Shown here: in pieces, positions 26,871 through 34,951 of the stretch
Numbering within the stretch: position 1 is the stretch's first letter
Layout of the letters: every line of letters starts with the position of its first letter
Source of the DNA: Pseudomonadota bacterium
Lineage (GTDB): Bacteria > Pseudomonadota > Alphaproteobacteria > UBA8366
Direction: 5' to 3'
Length of the DNA: 64,000 nucleotides
NCBI GenBank assembly: GCA_036339585.1
Contig: JAYZAS010000006.1
Coordinates: 1 to 64,000 of the forward strand
Translations under genes and position numbers: made by a program
Notes under the pieces: generated by a model
The model's database searches: none
Told to the model about the DNA's origin: nothing
What the model saw: the letters and a program-made list of their open reading frames with translations, nothing else

Positions 26871-27122
26871 ATGTTCGAATTTACAAATAAACCCAAGGTT
26901 AATCATACACAACGCGTAAAAGATTTAGTGCGTAATACATGGGGTATAGATGATAATGTTGTAATCATGGTATCGGAACTGAAGTGTCACGAGGATGGAT
27001 GTCCGGATGTAGAAACTGTGATTGCACTGATGCCTGAAGACCAAAATCCAACAAAAATTAAAATTGCAAGTCCGATTGCCGAAGTGGATTCTAATACAAT
27101 AAAGAAACACAAACCCAAGTAA
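26871..27122 (+). CDS. Small Cys-containing protein divergent from the GTPase
   Basis: An 83-residue cytoplasmic protein. The core SELKCHEDGCPDVETVIALM holds two Cys and one His in a C-x-H-x3-C arrangement that could bind a metal, followed by KIKIASPIAEVDSN. I recall similar small proteins with a Cys-x-x-x-x-GCP-x-x-ET motif beside CobW-type genes in alphaproteobacteria, but no characterised function. GGAG lies 12 bases before the ATG. The shared Zur-like box about 106 bases upstream suggests it belongs to the zinc response; a GTPase client or metal buffer is possible. Confidence 0.75.
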   Translation: MFEFTNKPKVNHTQRVKDLVRNTWGIDDNVVIMVSELKCHEDGCPDVETVIALMPEDQNPTKIKIASPIAEVDSNTIKKHKPK

Positions 27123-27264
27123 TTTTAAAATTTTATGAAAATGACGAAGCTTACCGTGACGCCTACTCCATCAATTTCTGTTCTTTTTGAAAGCAGAGAT
27201 CCAGAATTTAAATGCACTCTCTGCATGCCGCGGTATAAGCGTAGAAGCGTTGTGTACCAAGCAT

Positions 27265-27615
27265 ATGATTGAGGGGATAAGCGCCGTCACTTTCGCCACG
27301 CATGACATGAAGCGGGCAGTTCATTTTTACAAGAGTTTGGGTTTTGAACTCAAGTATGGTGGCGAGGATGCCTCTTTCAGTAGCTTTTTCGCTGGAGACG
27401 GTTTCGTCAATCTGACCGTTCAAGCGCCAGAAAAACAATGGTCATGGTGGGGGCGTGCTATATTTTATGTAGCTGATGTCGACGCTATTTATAATTTAGC
27501 GGTAAAATCTGGCTACACTCCAGATACCCCTCCGAAGGACGCTACTTGGGGGGAGCGCTTTTTTCACATCACAGATCCTGATGGACATGAATTAAGCTTT
27601 GCACGCCCTCTTTAA
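27265..27615 (+). CDS. Glyoxalase/bleomycin-resistance (VOC) fold protein
   Basis: A 116-residue single VOC domain: ISAVTFATHDMKRAVHFYKSLGF at the N-terminus, a central FVADV-like strand (IFYVADVDAIYNLA), and TDPDGHELSFARPL at the C-terminus with the metal-ligand Glu in place. Metal-binding dioxygenases, glyoxalases and resistance proteins share this fold, so the substrate is unknown. ATG 27265 is the natural domain start; the ribosome-binding site is weak. It follows the Cys-containing small gene in the same direction. Confidence 0.8.
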   Translation: MIEGISAVTFATHDMKRAVHFYKSLGFELKYGGEDASFSSFFAGDGFVNLTVQAPEKQWSWWGRAIFYVADVDAIYNLAVKSGYTPDTPPKDATWGERFFHITDPDGHELSFARPL

Positions 27616-27661
27616 AAGGATAGGCGAAATGATTGCACACAGTTTGAATGCTACTAGCACC

Positions 27662-27757
27662 TCAGTTTGCCGACAAATATAGAATAAACACTGTTAGGGC
27701 CCATAAAGCAGCAATCCCCAGTATAACCGAAATTAAGGGGACAAACCATTTCTTCAT
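27662..27757 (-). CDS. 31-residue single-pass membrane protein
   Basis: A short frame from ATG 27757 to TGA 27662. It reads MKKWFVPLISVILGIAALWA and continues hydrophobic to SAN, giving one membrane helix with a basic N-terminus. AAAGGG lies seven bases before the start, a good ribosome-binding site. It is antisense to no gene. Its function is unknown; proteins of this size are often accessory subunits of membrane complexes. A similar-sized protein is at 31260-31355. Confidence 0.55.
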   Translation of the reverse strand: MKKWFVPLISVILGIAALWALTVFILYLSAN

Positions 27758-27905
27758 CTACCAACCCTTTCTGCTAACCCCAAGCGGTGCTATCACTTTC
27801 CCCATGGATTACATCGTGGGTACCCTATAGGGCAAGGTGGACGTTAGTGAATGTACGGCAAGAGTATTCACTTATGAACTAACGATTTTAAGAAAGCTAA
27901 AATCT

Positions 27906-28985
27906 ATGACTAAAAAAGGTATTATGATTTGTGGACACGGCAGTCGGTCTAAAAAAGCTGAAAAAGAGTTCGCGTTACTTGCGAAGGGCTTAAAAAAAAG
28001 GTTTCCAAAAACCCCAGTGAGATATGGATTCCTAGAATATTCTGCTCCTAATATCCATATGGGTCTTGATGAGCTACGAGATATGGGCGTCGAAGAAATC
28101 TTAGCCGTGCCGGGCATGCTCTTTGCTGCGACACACGCAAAAAATGATATTCCATCTGTTCTTACAACTTATCAGGAAAAGAATATTGGAATTAAAATAA
28201 AATATGGGCGTGAATTAGCATTACACCCAGAAATGATTGCTGCTTTTCAAGCCAGAATTCTGGAGGCTTTGGAGATTACTGATATCAACCAGAACACTTT
28301 TTACGATACAATGTTAGTGGTTGTGGGGAGAGGCACCTCAGATGCTCAGGCTAATGCCGAGGCTGCCAAGTTAACCAGAATAGTTGCAGAAAATATGGGT
28401 TTCGGATGGTCGGAAACCTTTTATTCAGGGGTGACTTTTCCATCCGTGGGTCAGGGTTTGGAAATTATAACCAAGCTTGGATACAAAAAAATTGTCGTGG
28501 CCCCTTATTTTCTTTTCACGGGGAGACTAATTGACCGTATTAACAAATACGTAGATATTATTGCGCAAAAACACTCGGATATTCAATTTTTTAAAGCAAA
28601 ATATCTAGCCGATCAAAATCACGTGATCGATACTTTTGTAGAGAGAATAAAAGAAGCCGAAACCGGTATCTTTTCAGATAACAACGATCTGATGTCATCG
28701 TTCAAGAAACGCTTGAAAAAGGGCATGGTGTCGGTCCATCATCATCACGCAGAATACAAACAAATTGTGGATCCTGAAGATGATGATGCGATTGAGTCAG
28801 ATAGCGATTCTCATGACCACGGGCACTCTCATGACCACGGGCACTCTCATGGCTTTTATAAGCATATTGCTCATCCAAATGGCCCTAGAACTATGATTGA
28901 TGAGGGAGTTTGCTGCTGCTTTATGAGCCAATTTCCTCCAGAGGTAATTGAGGATGAACGGAAGCTAAGACGCAACAAAAAGTAA
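27906..28985 (+). CDS. cbiX: Sirohydrochlorin chelatase family, CbiX type
   Basis: A 359-residue two-domain chelatase. The first domain starts MTKKGIMICGHGSRSKKAE and the second has VVVGRGTSDAQANAE; both are CbiX-type halves. GLEYSAP-like (GFLEYSAPNIHMGL) and FAATHAKNDIP provide active-site His residues. The C-terminal extension is His-rich: HHHHAE, then a tandem HDHGHS encoded by two 18-bp direct repeats (28812-28829, 28830-28847), and a terminal Cys cluster (GVCCCF). Such tails store cobalt or nickel in CbiX proteins. It inserts cobalt into a tetrapyrrole for B12 synthesis, though no other cobalamin genes lie in the window. ATG 27906 is the domain start. Confidence 0.85.
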   Translation: MTKKGIMICGHGSRSKKAEKEFALLAKGLKKRFPKTPVRYGFLEYSAPNIHMGLDELRDMGVEEILAVPGMLFAATHAKNDIPSVLTTYQEKNIGIKIKYGRELALHPEMIAAFQARILEALEITDINQNTFYDTMLVVVGRGTSDAQANAEAAKLTRIVAENMGFGWSETFYSGVTFPSVGQGLEIITKLGYKKIVVAPYFLFTGRLIDRINKYVDIIAQKHSDIQFFKAKYLADQNHVIDTFVERIKEAETGIFSDNNDLMSSFKKRLKKGMVSVHHHHAEYKQIVDPEDDDAIESDSDSHDHGHSHDHGHSHGFYKHIAHPNGPRTMIDEGVCCCFMSQFPPEVIEDERKLRRNKK

Positions 28986-28997
28986 AATTCGTCATTC

Positions 28998-29500
28998 ATG
29001 TACCGAAAATTCTTTTCAGGATACCTTGCCAGTGAACACAGCAAACTGCGGCAATGCGGGCTCCATAAATTTTTTGAAGTTTTGATTGTAATAATTTTAG
29101 TTCGAAAAAATCTGTGTCCACTTGGACTGGCGCTAACAATATTATTCTTAGTAACAATAATCCCAGTTCCGTCGAATGCAGAATGGACAAAAGTTGTAAA
29201 GAATGAAAATGGAAATACAGTTTTTGTCGACTTTGAGCGAATTCGGAAAAAGAACGATTATATATTTTTCTGGTCGTTAATAGACAGACAAATACAAATC
29301 ATCTCGGGTATCTATCAACTCAAGTATATCGCCAAGCGGATTGTAAGATGACTCGGTACAAAATATTAAAATACATTTTCCACGAGAAGCGGATGGGTAA
29401 TGAAAGTGGCACTTCTATTGATCCAATAAAACCAAATTGGGAGTTTCCTTCACCTCTATCAGAGGAGGAATTACTCCTAAACGTAGTATGTAGCCGCTGA
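28998..29500 (+). pseudogene. Frameshifted surface-adhesin-like secreted protein
   Basis: The first frame (to 29351) encodes a hydrophobic leader and then AEWTKVVKNENGNTVFVDFERIRK, typical of a small secreted family often labelled surface-adhesin E-like. The usual second half continues in another frame: DCKMTRYKILKYIFHEKRMG, then PNWEFPSPLSEEELLLNVVC to the TGA at 29500. The frames meet near 29336-29340, where one base must be missing or extra. The conserved Cys pair (DCK and the final VC) is intact only in the joined reading. This is a recent frameshift or a sequencing error. Confidence 0.65.
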
Positions 29501-29628
29501 AATTTGGAAGACTATGAGCCTGATATCTTGCACCGACCATACATTGATTTCTATTACGGTGGCCCTTTAAAATAAAAAACAATATAACTGTCGTGTGCAG
29601 AAACTAGATTGTAAGTCGGAGGATTGCG

Positions 29629-30432
29629 ATGTTGAAAAAACTTGCTAGCGTGATAATTGCGATTGTAGTTTTTTATGGGCTTTCCCCCGTGGACGCTAAA
29701 GCGGGAATTAAAACACAAACTGTTGCGTATACGGTAGGTAATGAAAAATTTACCGGCTATCTCGCCTATAATGATGCAACTTCAGACAAACGACCTGGTA
29801 TCATTGTTGTACATGAATGGTGGGGCCATGATGCTTACGCTCGAAAGCGCGCAGAAATGCTGGCGAAACTTGGATATACCGCACTTGCGCTTGATATGTA
29901 TGGTACTGGAAAATTGGCTAGCCATCCAAAGGATGCCCAAAGTTTTATGACAGCGGCAACTAAATCCGTTGATCAAATGAAATCTAGGTTTCTCGCAGCT
30001 TATGACCTTTTAAAAAAACACAATACGGTAGAAACAACAAAAATAGCAGCCATTGGTTATTGTTTCGGCGGCAACGTGGCTATTAACATGGCGCTCGCTG
30101 GTGTCGACTTAAATGCTGTCGTCGCCTACCACAGCACGCTAACACAGTGGGTGAAGAAAACACCTAAGGATCTCAAAACGAAGGTCCGCGTATTTAACGG
30201 GGCAGACGACCCATTCCTTAACAAATCCACAATAGATGCTTTTGATGCTGTTATGAAAGCTTCAGGAGCCGACTACAAACATATTTATTATCCCGGCGTC
30301 GTTCATAGCTTCACTAATCCGGGTGCTACTGAAAAGGGGAAAAAGTTCAAATTACCGCTCGCGTATAACGCGAAGGCGGACAAGGATTCGTGGCTAGAAA
30401 CACTAAAGCTGTTTCGTGAGGTTTTCAACTAG
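29629..30432 (+). CDS. Secreted dienelactone hydrolase family protein
   Basis: A 267-residue alpha/beta hydrolase with a signal peptide (residues 1-25). The Cys nucleophile sits in GYCFGG (Cys145), the acid in NGADDPF (Asp193/194) and the His in GVVHSFTNP (His226), the DLH triad. The early VHEWWGHDAYARKRAEML motif is typical. GGAGG lies seven bases before the ATG. Classical DLH acts in chloroaromatic degradation in the cytoplasm; periplasmic relatives have unknown substrates. It stands alone. Confidence 0.88.
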   Translation: MLKKLASVIIAIVVFYGLSPVDAKAGIKTQTVAYTVGNEKFTGYLAYNDATSDKRPGIIVVHEWWGHDAYARKRAEMLAKLGYTALALDMYGTGKLASHPKDAQSFMTAATKSVDQMKSRFLAAYDLLKKHNTVETTKIAAIGYCFGGNVAINMALAGVDLNAVVAYHSTLTQWVKKTPKDLKTKVRVFNGADDPFLNKSTIDAFDAVMKASGADYKHIYYPGVVHSFTNPGATEKGKKFKLPLAYNAKADKDSWLETLKLFREVFN

Positions 30433-30464
30433 CCGTTTCATAACGCTTCAGCCGTTACCAACAT

Positions 30465-30695
30465 TTAAAACTTCAGTATCATATCCTTACACAAGATGAT
30501 TAGTCGCACAATAAAACGAGCTAATGCACAGAGACAATGAGCGGAAACAAAGCTACTTAGGATAGTGGAAAGCTCTAGGCCATGCTTTAGATCAGAAATT
30601 CTTTGTAATTGGGCCCAATAGTGACCCCAAAGGATGTTATGCCAGAAACTCAAAAGGCCAATAATGTTACGAAACCCCAGGACCATTATACCCAC
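30465..30695 (-). CDS. Possible small membrane protein or fragment
   Basis: About 76 residues with two likely membrane helices (IMVLGFRNIIGLLSFWHNIL and FVSAHCLCALARFIVRLIIL) and an intervening WGHYWAQLQRISDLKHGLE loop. The frame stays open upstream (AEYQAIWVGI) without a good start or ribosome-binding site, so the true gene may be longer at the N-terminus or degenerate. The residue pattern looks protein-like, but I recognise no family. It is convergent with the dienelactone hydrolase gene. Confidence 0.4.
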   Translation of the reverse strand: MGIMVLGFRNIIGLLSFWHNILWGHYWAQLQRISDLKHGLELSTILSSFVSAHCLCALARFIVRLIILCKDMILKF

Positions 30696-30758
30696 CCAAA
30701 TCGCCTGATATTCTGCTCGCCGGCATCCTTGTGTAGGTTAACGCATTCTTGACAGCAC

Positions 30759-31139
30759 TTAAGTATTCTTACAGATATTCAGTTTGATTATCTGGCGCCG
30801 GTGATAGTTTCCGACGATTTTAGAGCAAATATTTGCTATAAGAAATCTGTATCCATACTTTTGGCGCAAAAGGTTAAAAGCTGCATCTATTTCATTATTT
30901 TTATCAACTAAAAATGCATCCCCGCTAAACCATTCACTACTTAGTTTTCCAATAGCATTGCAGCTCGCCAATCGTACTCTCTTAAAATTCCGTATTCTTT
31001 TTACTTTGCCTGAATTTTGTACCGAATAAACATAAAGAGTTGATGGATTAGCATGTGCAAACCATACTGGTGTATTAACATAAGTCCCGTCGCGCTTTTT
31101 GGTCGAGAGATTTATGTAGTGTTGCTGTGAGGAAAACAT
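30759..31139 (-). CDS. PPOX-class flavin/F420-dependent protein
   Basis: A 126-residue split-barrel protein of the pyridoxamine-phosphate-oxidase-like group. The segment INLSTKKRDGTYVNTPVWFA, then YVYSVQNSGKVKRIRN and RVRLASCNAIGK, matches the PPOX-class probable F420/FMN-dependent family (Rv3369-like). It probably acts as a cytoplasmic reductase or binding protein; its substrate is unknown. The start is ATG 31139 with a poor ribosome-binding site. Confidence 0.75.
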   Translation of the reverse strand: MFSSQQHYINLSTKKRDGTYVNTPVWFAHANPSTLYVYSVQNSGKVKRIRNFKRVRLASCNAIGKLSSEWFSGDAFLVDKNNEIDAAFNLLRQKYGYRFLIANICSKIVGNYHRRQIIKLNICKNT

Positions 31140-31259
31140 GCAGTTGATCTTTCACAAAAACATTCTTTATTACTGTTTTTTAGAAATGCAAAACAATAGA
31201 AATTCATGAATACATGCCCAGTTTAACCAAAGTTGGACGCTACAAAAAGGAGAACTTCA

Positions 31260-31355
31260 ATGGCAAAACAAAGCAAAACACCCCGCTGGATATTTTATTA
31301 TTATGCCGCCGCCTATATTTTGCTAGTAACTACGGTTCTTTACATCGCACCGTAG
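31260..31355 (+). CDS. 31-residue single-pass membrane protein
   Basis: A short frame from ATG 31260 to TAG 31355. A polar, basic start (MAKQSKTPR) is followed by one hydrophobic helix (WIFYYYAAAYILLVTTVLYI). AAGGAG lies seven bases before the ATG, the best ribosome-binding site in this neighbourhood. It ends four bases before the stop of the convergent gene at 31360. Its function is unknown; it is too short for most gene finders. Confidence 0.6.
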   Translation: MAKQSKTPRWIFYYYAAAYILLVTTVLYIAP

Positions 31356-31359
31356 TTGA

Positions 31360-31734
31360 TTACCTTTCTGAATGTAAAATTAGGTCGGTGCTGTTTATCC
31401 AAAATTCATCCAGATCAACAGGCTTATCGCCAGTTATATCGATCCAGTTTTGAATCAACCGACGATATCCATGAAACACCATCCACAATCCACCAACCTC
31501 ATTCAAACCTTTTGCAAATCTCCACAATTGTCTAATTTGTTTGGGTTTTAACTCTTCAATCCTTTGGACCTTAAAGTGATTTAGCACCAGATCTTGTAAC
31601 GGATGCGAGTATTTATCTGTCATAAGCTCTCCATAAAGAGCAAACTGCGTAAGTTGTTTTTCGATGTCGCGGTAAATGAGTAAGCGGTGTTGAATATTAG
31701 GATCGTTTTGAGTGTCTACAGGATCGAAATTCAT
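31360..31734 (-). CDS. Hypothetical cytoplasmic protein
   Basis: A 124-residue protein with protein-like composition (IYRDIEKQLTQFALYGELM, then FAKGLNEVGGLWMVFHGYRR), no signal peptide and probably mostly helical. I do not recognise a family. ATG 31734 has no clear ribosome-binding site. It lies between the PPOX gene and the FolB-like gene, divergent from the latter. Confidence 0.5.
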   Translation of the reverse strand: MNFDPVDTQNDPNIQHRLLIYRDIEKQLTQFALYGELMTDKYSHPLQDLVLNHFKVQRIEELKPKQIRQLWRFAKGLNEVGGLWMVFHGYRRLIQNWIDITGDKPVDLDEFWINSTDLILHSER

Positions 31735-31885
31735 TGCAGTTACTTTTGTGATAAATTCAGATGATAGTTAAAATATCATTACTGCGTTCAGAAAATACTT
31801 GCTACCAAAGAATTGAGTTATGCGAGATGATTCACAAGTACACCGAGGAAGTCATTTTGCATTTTGATAGTTTCAGAGGAATAAA

Positions 31886-32275
31886 TTGGACGCTACCATA
31901 GAGCTTACGGATCTCCAACTAAGTGTGTGCATTGGCAAACATAGCGCTGCGAAGATTTTACCTGAAATACAGGTGTTGGACCTCGTGTTAACCGTAAATC
32001 CAAGACTAGTATGCACCGAAACTGACACAATGGCTGATGTCTTTGATTACGATCCCATATTAGATTTTGTACACGAATCCACAAAAGACAAACGATACGA
32101 AACACAGGAGTGTTTGATATCCCGGCTGGCGCGTCACTGCGCACAATTTGAAGAAGTCACTCAGATTGATATTACAATCAGAAAAGAGAGCAAGGGCAAG
32201 GCTACAGGAAAACTTGGTGTCAGGTTGGTTCTAAATGAAGAAGACGTAAGAAAATTTCGCGGTGTTCCCGTTTAA
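31886..32275 (+). CDS. Dihydroneopterin aldolase (FolB)-like protein
   Basis: A 129-residue FolB/FolX-type tunnel-fold protein. ATIELTDLQLSVCIG at the start, VFDYDPILDFVHE in the middle, ETQECLISRLARHC and IDITIRKES follow the family pattern, with Glu and Lys of the aldolase site visible. FolB converts dihydroneopterin to 6-hydroxymethyl-dihydropterin in folate synthesis. The start is TTG with AGAGGA close upstream. Other folate genes are not near, so an epimerase-like or paralogous role is possible. Confidence 0.72.
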   Translation: MDATIELTDLQLSVCIGKHSAAKILPEIQVLDLVLTVNPRLVCTETDTMADVFDYDPILDFVHESTKDKRYETQECLISRLARHCAQFEEVTQIDITIRKESKGKATGKLGVRLVLNEEDVRKFRGVPV

Positions 32276-32454
32276 CTAACTTTGGGTTGCGAAAATATAT
32301 ACTCTGATAATGGGTGCTTTGCAGGCTCACAAGAAATCATTATCTGATGTGCGTCAATTTATTTACCTTCGAAAGGGTAGAAAAACTTCAAATGTGACTT
32401 ACATCTTATGCTTATGATTTTCCGCATTGAATGGCATTAGGGTTGGAGATTATG

Positions 32455-32916
32455 ATGAAGAAATTTATTGCAAGTCTGACTTTTGTGATAGCTTTAACAG
32501 AGTTTACTAATGCACAAGAGCTACTGACGCCAAACCCTGATATCTCGGCAAAGCGTGTAGTTGAAATACAATTGACAGCGCTCCAACAAAACGACAGCCC
32601 GTCAGTCGATGCCGGCATCGTGCAGACATGGAAGTTCGCCCATCCCGACAATAAAAAGTATACCGGACCGCTTGCACGCTTCGCCGCTATGGTAAAGGGT
32701 CCTTATTATAGAGATATGATAAACCATTCTGAACACACCATAAAGTCAATTGTGACAACTAATCAGTATGCTTTATTCAGGGTGATAATTGTTTCAAAAG
32801 ATAACGTCAGGTCGACGTTTAAATGGGAACTAATGAAAGCAAAAACGGGAACGCTAAACGGGGCATGGATGACTACGTCAGTTTCACCTCCGCTGCGTGC
32901 GGAGGGGTCTGTTTAA
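32455..32916 (+). CDS. Secreted DUF4864-like protein
   Basis: A 153-residue protein with a signal peptide (MKKFIASLTFVIALTEFTNA). The mature part (SAKRVVEIQLTALQQND, then FAHPDNKKYTGPLARFAAMV and GAWMTTSVSPP) follows the pattern of the DUF4864 family as I recall it. These are periplasmic proteins of unknown function with an NTF2-like fold expected. ATG 32455 gives the best spacing (six bases) from GGAG. It is a single gene. Confidence 0.7.
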   Translation: MKKFIASLTFVIALTEFTNAQELLTPNPDISAKRVVEIQLTALQQNDSPSVDAGIVQTWKFAHPDNKKYTGPLARFAAMVKGPYYRDMINHSEHTIKSIVTTNQYALFRVIIVSKDNVRSTFKWELMKAKTGTLNGAWMTTSVSPPLRAEGSV

Positions 32917-32940
32917 CCGGCATAGCACAAAGTTATTAAA

Positions 32941-34311
32941 TCAAACGATAGGAAGTCCATCCTTATTAAATTCGCCAATCCTGCAGGTACCTTCTTCATT
33001 ACCATTACCGTTATAGCGGAAGTACTGCACGTGTGTTGTGGGTAAGCCATAACTCCTTGTTACAGGGTTGCCGTCTTCATCGATTTGGTTTTGCCACATA
33101 TCCATCCACTTTGCGATTTCTGCTCCTTTTAATATCTCCCCTGCCTTATCAGACTTGTGTAAATCCAACGAGGACATCCAAGTGTAATCCTCCTCTGCAT
33201 GATCAAGTAGAATTGCTGAGGATAGCATGCGGTGCCCATACACTCTACATCTACTCTCCTTCTCTTCATCGTTGTTGCTCGTCTTGCTGACGATATCTGT
33301 CAGCCAACTCAGCCAAGGCAGCTTCAAACCAAAGCGATCTTTGAAATGGTTCATTACCGAACCCATCACGTTACAAGCGTCTAAAATACTGGCTCCATCA
33401 TCCTCTTTAGCATCGCATTTCGGCAGTTGCCATTTACCAGCATTGTTTCTAATCAAAAGGATTTTAGCATTACGGTCTTCAATAAGTATCTGTGCTTCCT
33501 CAATGCAGTTGACAGGTTTTTGTTGGATAGCGGCAAATCTGCCATCTCCACGATGATACGGGATCACATGCTTATTACCTGCAGACAGAAAGTCGTGCAC
33601 TGAAGAAGGATAAATTGTTGGGCCGCAGGCAGGAGGAGAAGATTTTGCGTGAAATTTCATATAAAGCCCACACCGATCAGAATTACCATAGTTTGGTCGA
33701 GGCTCATGCCAAAGGAACCCATCCATCAGAACGACATCACCCTTTTTTAATACCGGATCAACTAATTCAATCTGGCTGGGCACTGGAACCTTCGCTGCAT
33801 CAACTTGATGAACGCGACCGTCCGAAGGCAATACAATTGATTTTCGATGGGAACCGGGCGCGACAGTTAAAGGCCCAACGGCTTCGGTATAATCAACGAA
33901 TGGTATAACCGCAAACATCCAATTTATATTCGATCCGACGCATCGCCAGGGTTTATAGTCATAATGGGCCCCACTACCGTTAACGAAAGGCCTATCACCA
34001 ATACCTGCACCGGGAGGCCGCATAATAGACCAGTATTGCGCTAATATGGCAGGCTCACCAAAAAGTTCTTCAACCGCTGCTAAGATGGCTGGATGAGCCA
34101 AGCTAACTTCCGCTATCTCAGGGTGTTTATCTAACACACGTGGACCCATGGAATGTATTCCAGGAGCAGGATACGCTGGGCCTTTATGGAACGTGTCGTA
34201 ATCACCTTTGCAAAATGCTGCACGTATCGGCGTAGACAGACGCTCTACGTCTTGATTGGTCAACACCCCCCTAAGGACATGGAACCCATTTTTCTCAAAA
34301 TCTTCTTTCAT
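32941..34311 (-). CDS. PhyH dioxygenase fused to a Nudix-like domain
   Basis: A 456-residue two-domain protein. The N-terminal part (about 1-265) is a phytanoyl-CoA dioxygenase-like fold: MKEDFEKNGFHVLRGVL, then GSGAHYDYKPWRC with the H-x-D iron ligands, and DGFLWHEPRPNYG with the distal His. The C-terminal part (about 270-420) begins with a Nudix-like strand pattern AQILIEDRNAKILLIR and GKWQLPK, but the catalytic box G-x5-E-x7-REUxEE is not preserved. It is the third gene of an operon with a split TPP decarboxylase. Oxidation of a small acid (sulfonate, phosphonate or alpha-hydroxy acid) is plausible but unproven. Confidence 0.82.
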   Translation of the reverse strand: MKEDFEKNGFHVLRGVLTNQDVERLSTPIRAAFCKGDYDTFHKGPAYPAPGIHSMGPRVLDKHPEIAEVSLAHPAILAAVEELFGEPAILAQYWSIMRPPGAGIGDRPFVNGSGAHYDYKPWRCVGSNINWMFAVIPFVDYTEAVGPLTVAPGSHRKSIVLPSDGRVHQVDAAKVPVPSQIELVDPVLKKGDVVLMDGFLWHEPRPNYGNSDRCGLYMKFHAKSSPPACGPTIYPSSVHDFLSAGNKHVIPYHRGDGRFAAIQQKPVNCIEEAQILIEDRNAKILLIRNNAGKWQLPKCDAKEDDGASILDACNVMGSVMNHFKDRFGLKLPWLSWLTDIVSKTSNNDEEKESRCRVYGHRMLSSAILLDHAEEDYTWMSSLDLHKSDKAGEILKGAEIAKWMDMWQNQIDEDGNPVTRSYGLPTTHVQYFRYNGNGNEEGTCRIGEFNKDGLPIV

Positions 34312-34354
34312 AGCCCCCGCCTTGTTGATTCAATAGTAGCAAACCAAGATACCA

Positions 34355-34951
34355 TTATGGCAACGTTGCCTTACCTATCCCCAATAATGCTGTTCTAAAC
34401 CGGTCCTTCAAATAACTACCACTACTTGATGGAAGGACGAATTTCAGCTTTTCATATTTTATTTTGGCGACAGCCACGACTGGTCCGGGTTCATTAAAGA
34501 GAAAGGATTTAAGGTCTTCAACTTCTTCCAAATTATTAACAGAGCGGACAGATTTGATCCCTGAGGCCTCTGCAATCGCCGCAAGGTCGGTTGGTCCCGC
34601 TGTATGAGTGAATTGAGCACCGGTCTCGCCAAAACGGCTATTATCTAAAACCAAAATAGCTAAATTGGGAGTTGGCTTCCATGCTATGGTTGAGAAAGCA
34701 CCCATACCCATTAACATTTCACCATCACCGGTAATAACTAGGACCCGTCTTTCTTTTTGGGCCTGCGCTAGCCCATAGCCGATCATTGCAGCCCCGCCCA
34801 TAGCTCCCCAAATATACATGTTATGGTCGTGATCGCCCGCTGCCGCCACATCCCAACATGGAGAACCGAGGCCTGCAACAACCGCTAAACCACTTGGACG
34901 CGCATCAAGAAGTGATTTAACGAATGGGCGTCGGGAGATCTCATTCGTCAT
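34355..34951 (-). CDS. TPP decarboxylase beta subunit (ComE/PpD-like)
   Basis: A 198-residue TPP-binding PP domain. It has the cofactor motif GDGEMLMGMGAFSTIAW followed by LVLDNSRFGETG. The first residues (RPFVKSLLDARP, then VVAGLGSPCWD) match the C-terminal half of phosphonopyruvate or sulfopyruvate decarboxylases. It starts at ATG 34951, overlapping the alpha-subunit stop by four bases. The pair should form one active enzyme, with the active site at the interface. The substrate (sulfopyruvate, phosphonopyruvate or another 2-oxo acid) is not separable by eye. Confidence 0.83.
   Translation of the reverse strand: MTNEISRRPFVKSLLDARPSGLAVVAGLGSPCWDVAAAGDHDHNMYIWGAMGGAAMIGYGLAQAQKERRVLVITGDGEMLMGMGAFSTIAWKPTPNLAILVLDNSRFGETGAQFTHTAGPTDLAAIAEASGIKSVRSVNNLEEVEDLKSFLFNEPGPVVAVAKIKYEKLKFVLPSSSGSYLKDRFRTALLGIGKATLP

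Noticed and set aside
27616-27905. Cobalamin riboswitch before cbiX
   Set aside because: No B12-box-like sequence was recognised, and the gap contains the small minus-strand membrane-protein gene.
28812-28847. Tandem 18-bp repeats as a CRISPR-like array
   Set aside because: They are only two in-frame copies encoding the His-rich tail of CbiX, without spacers.
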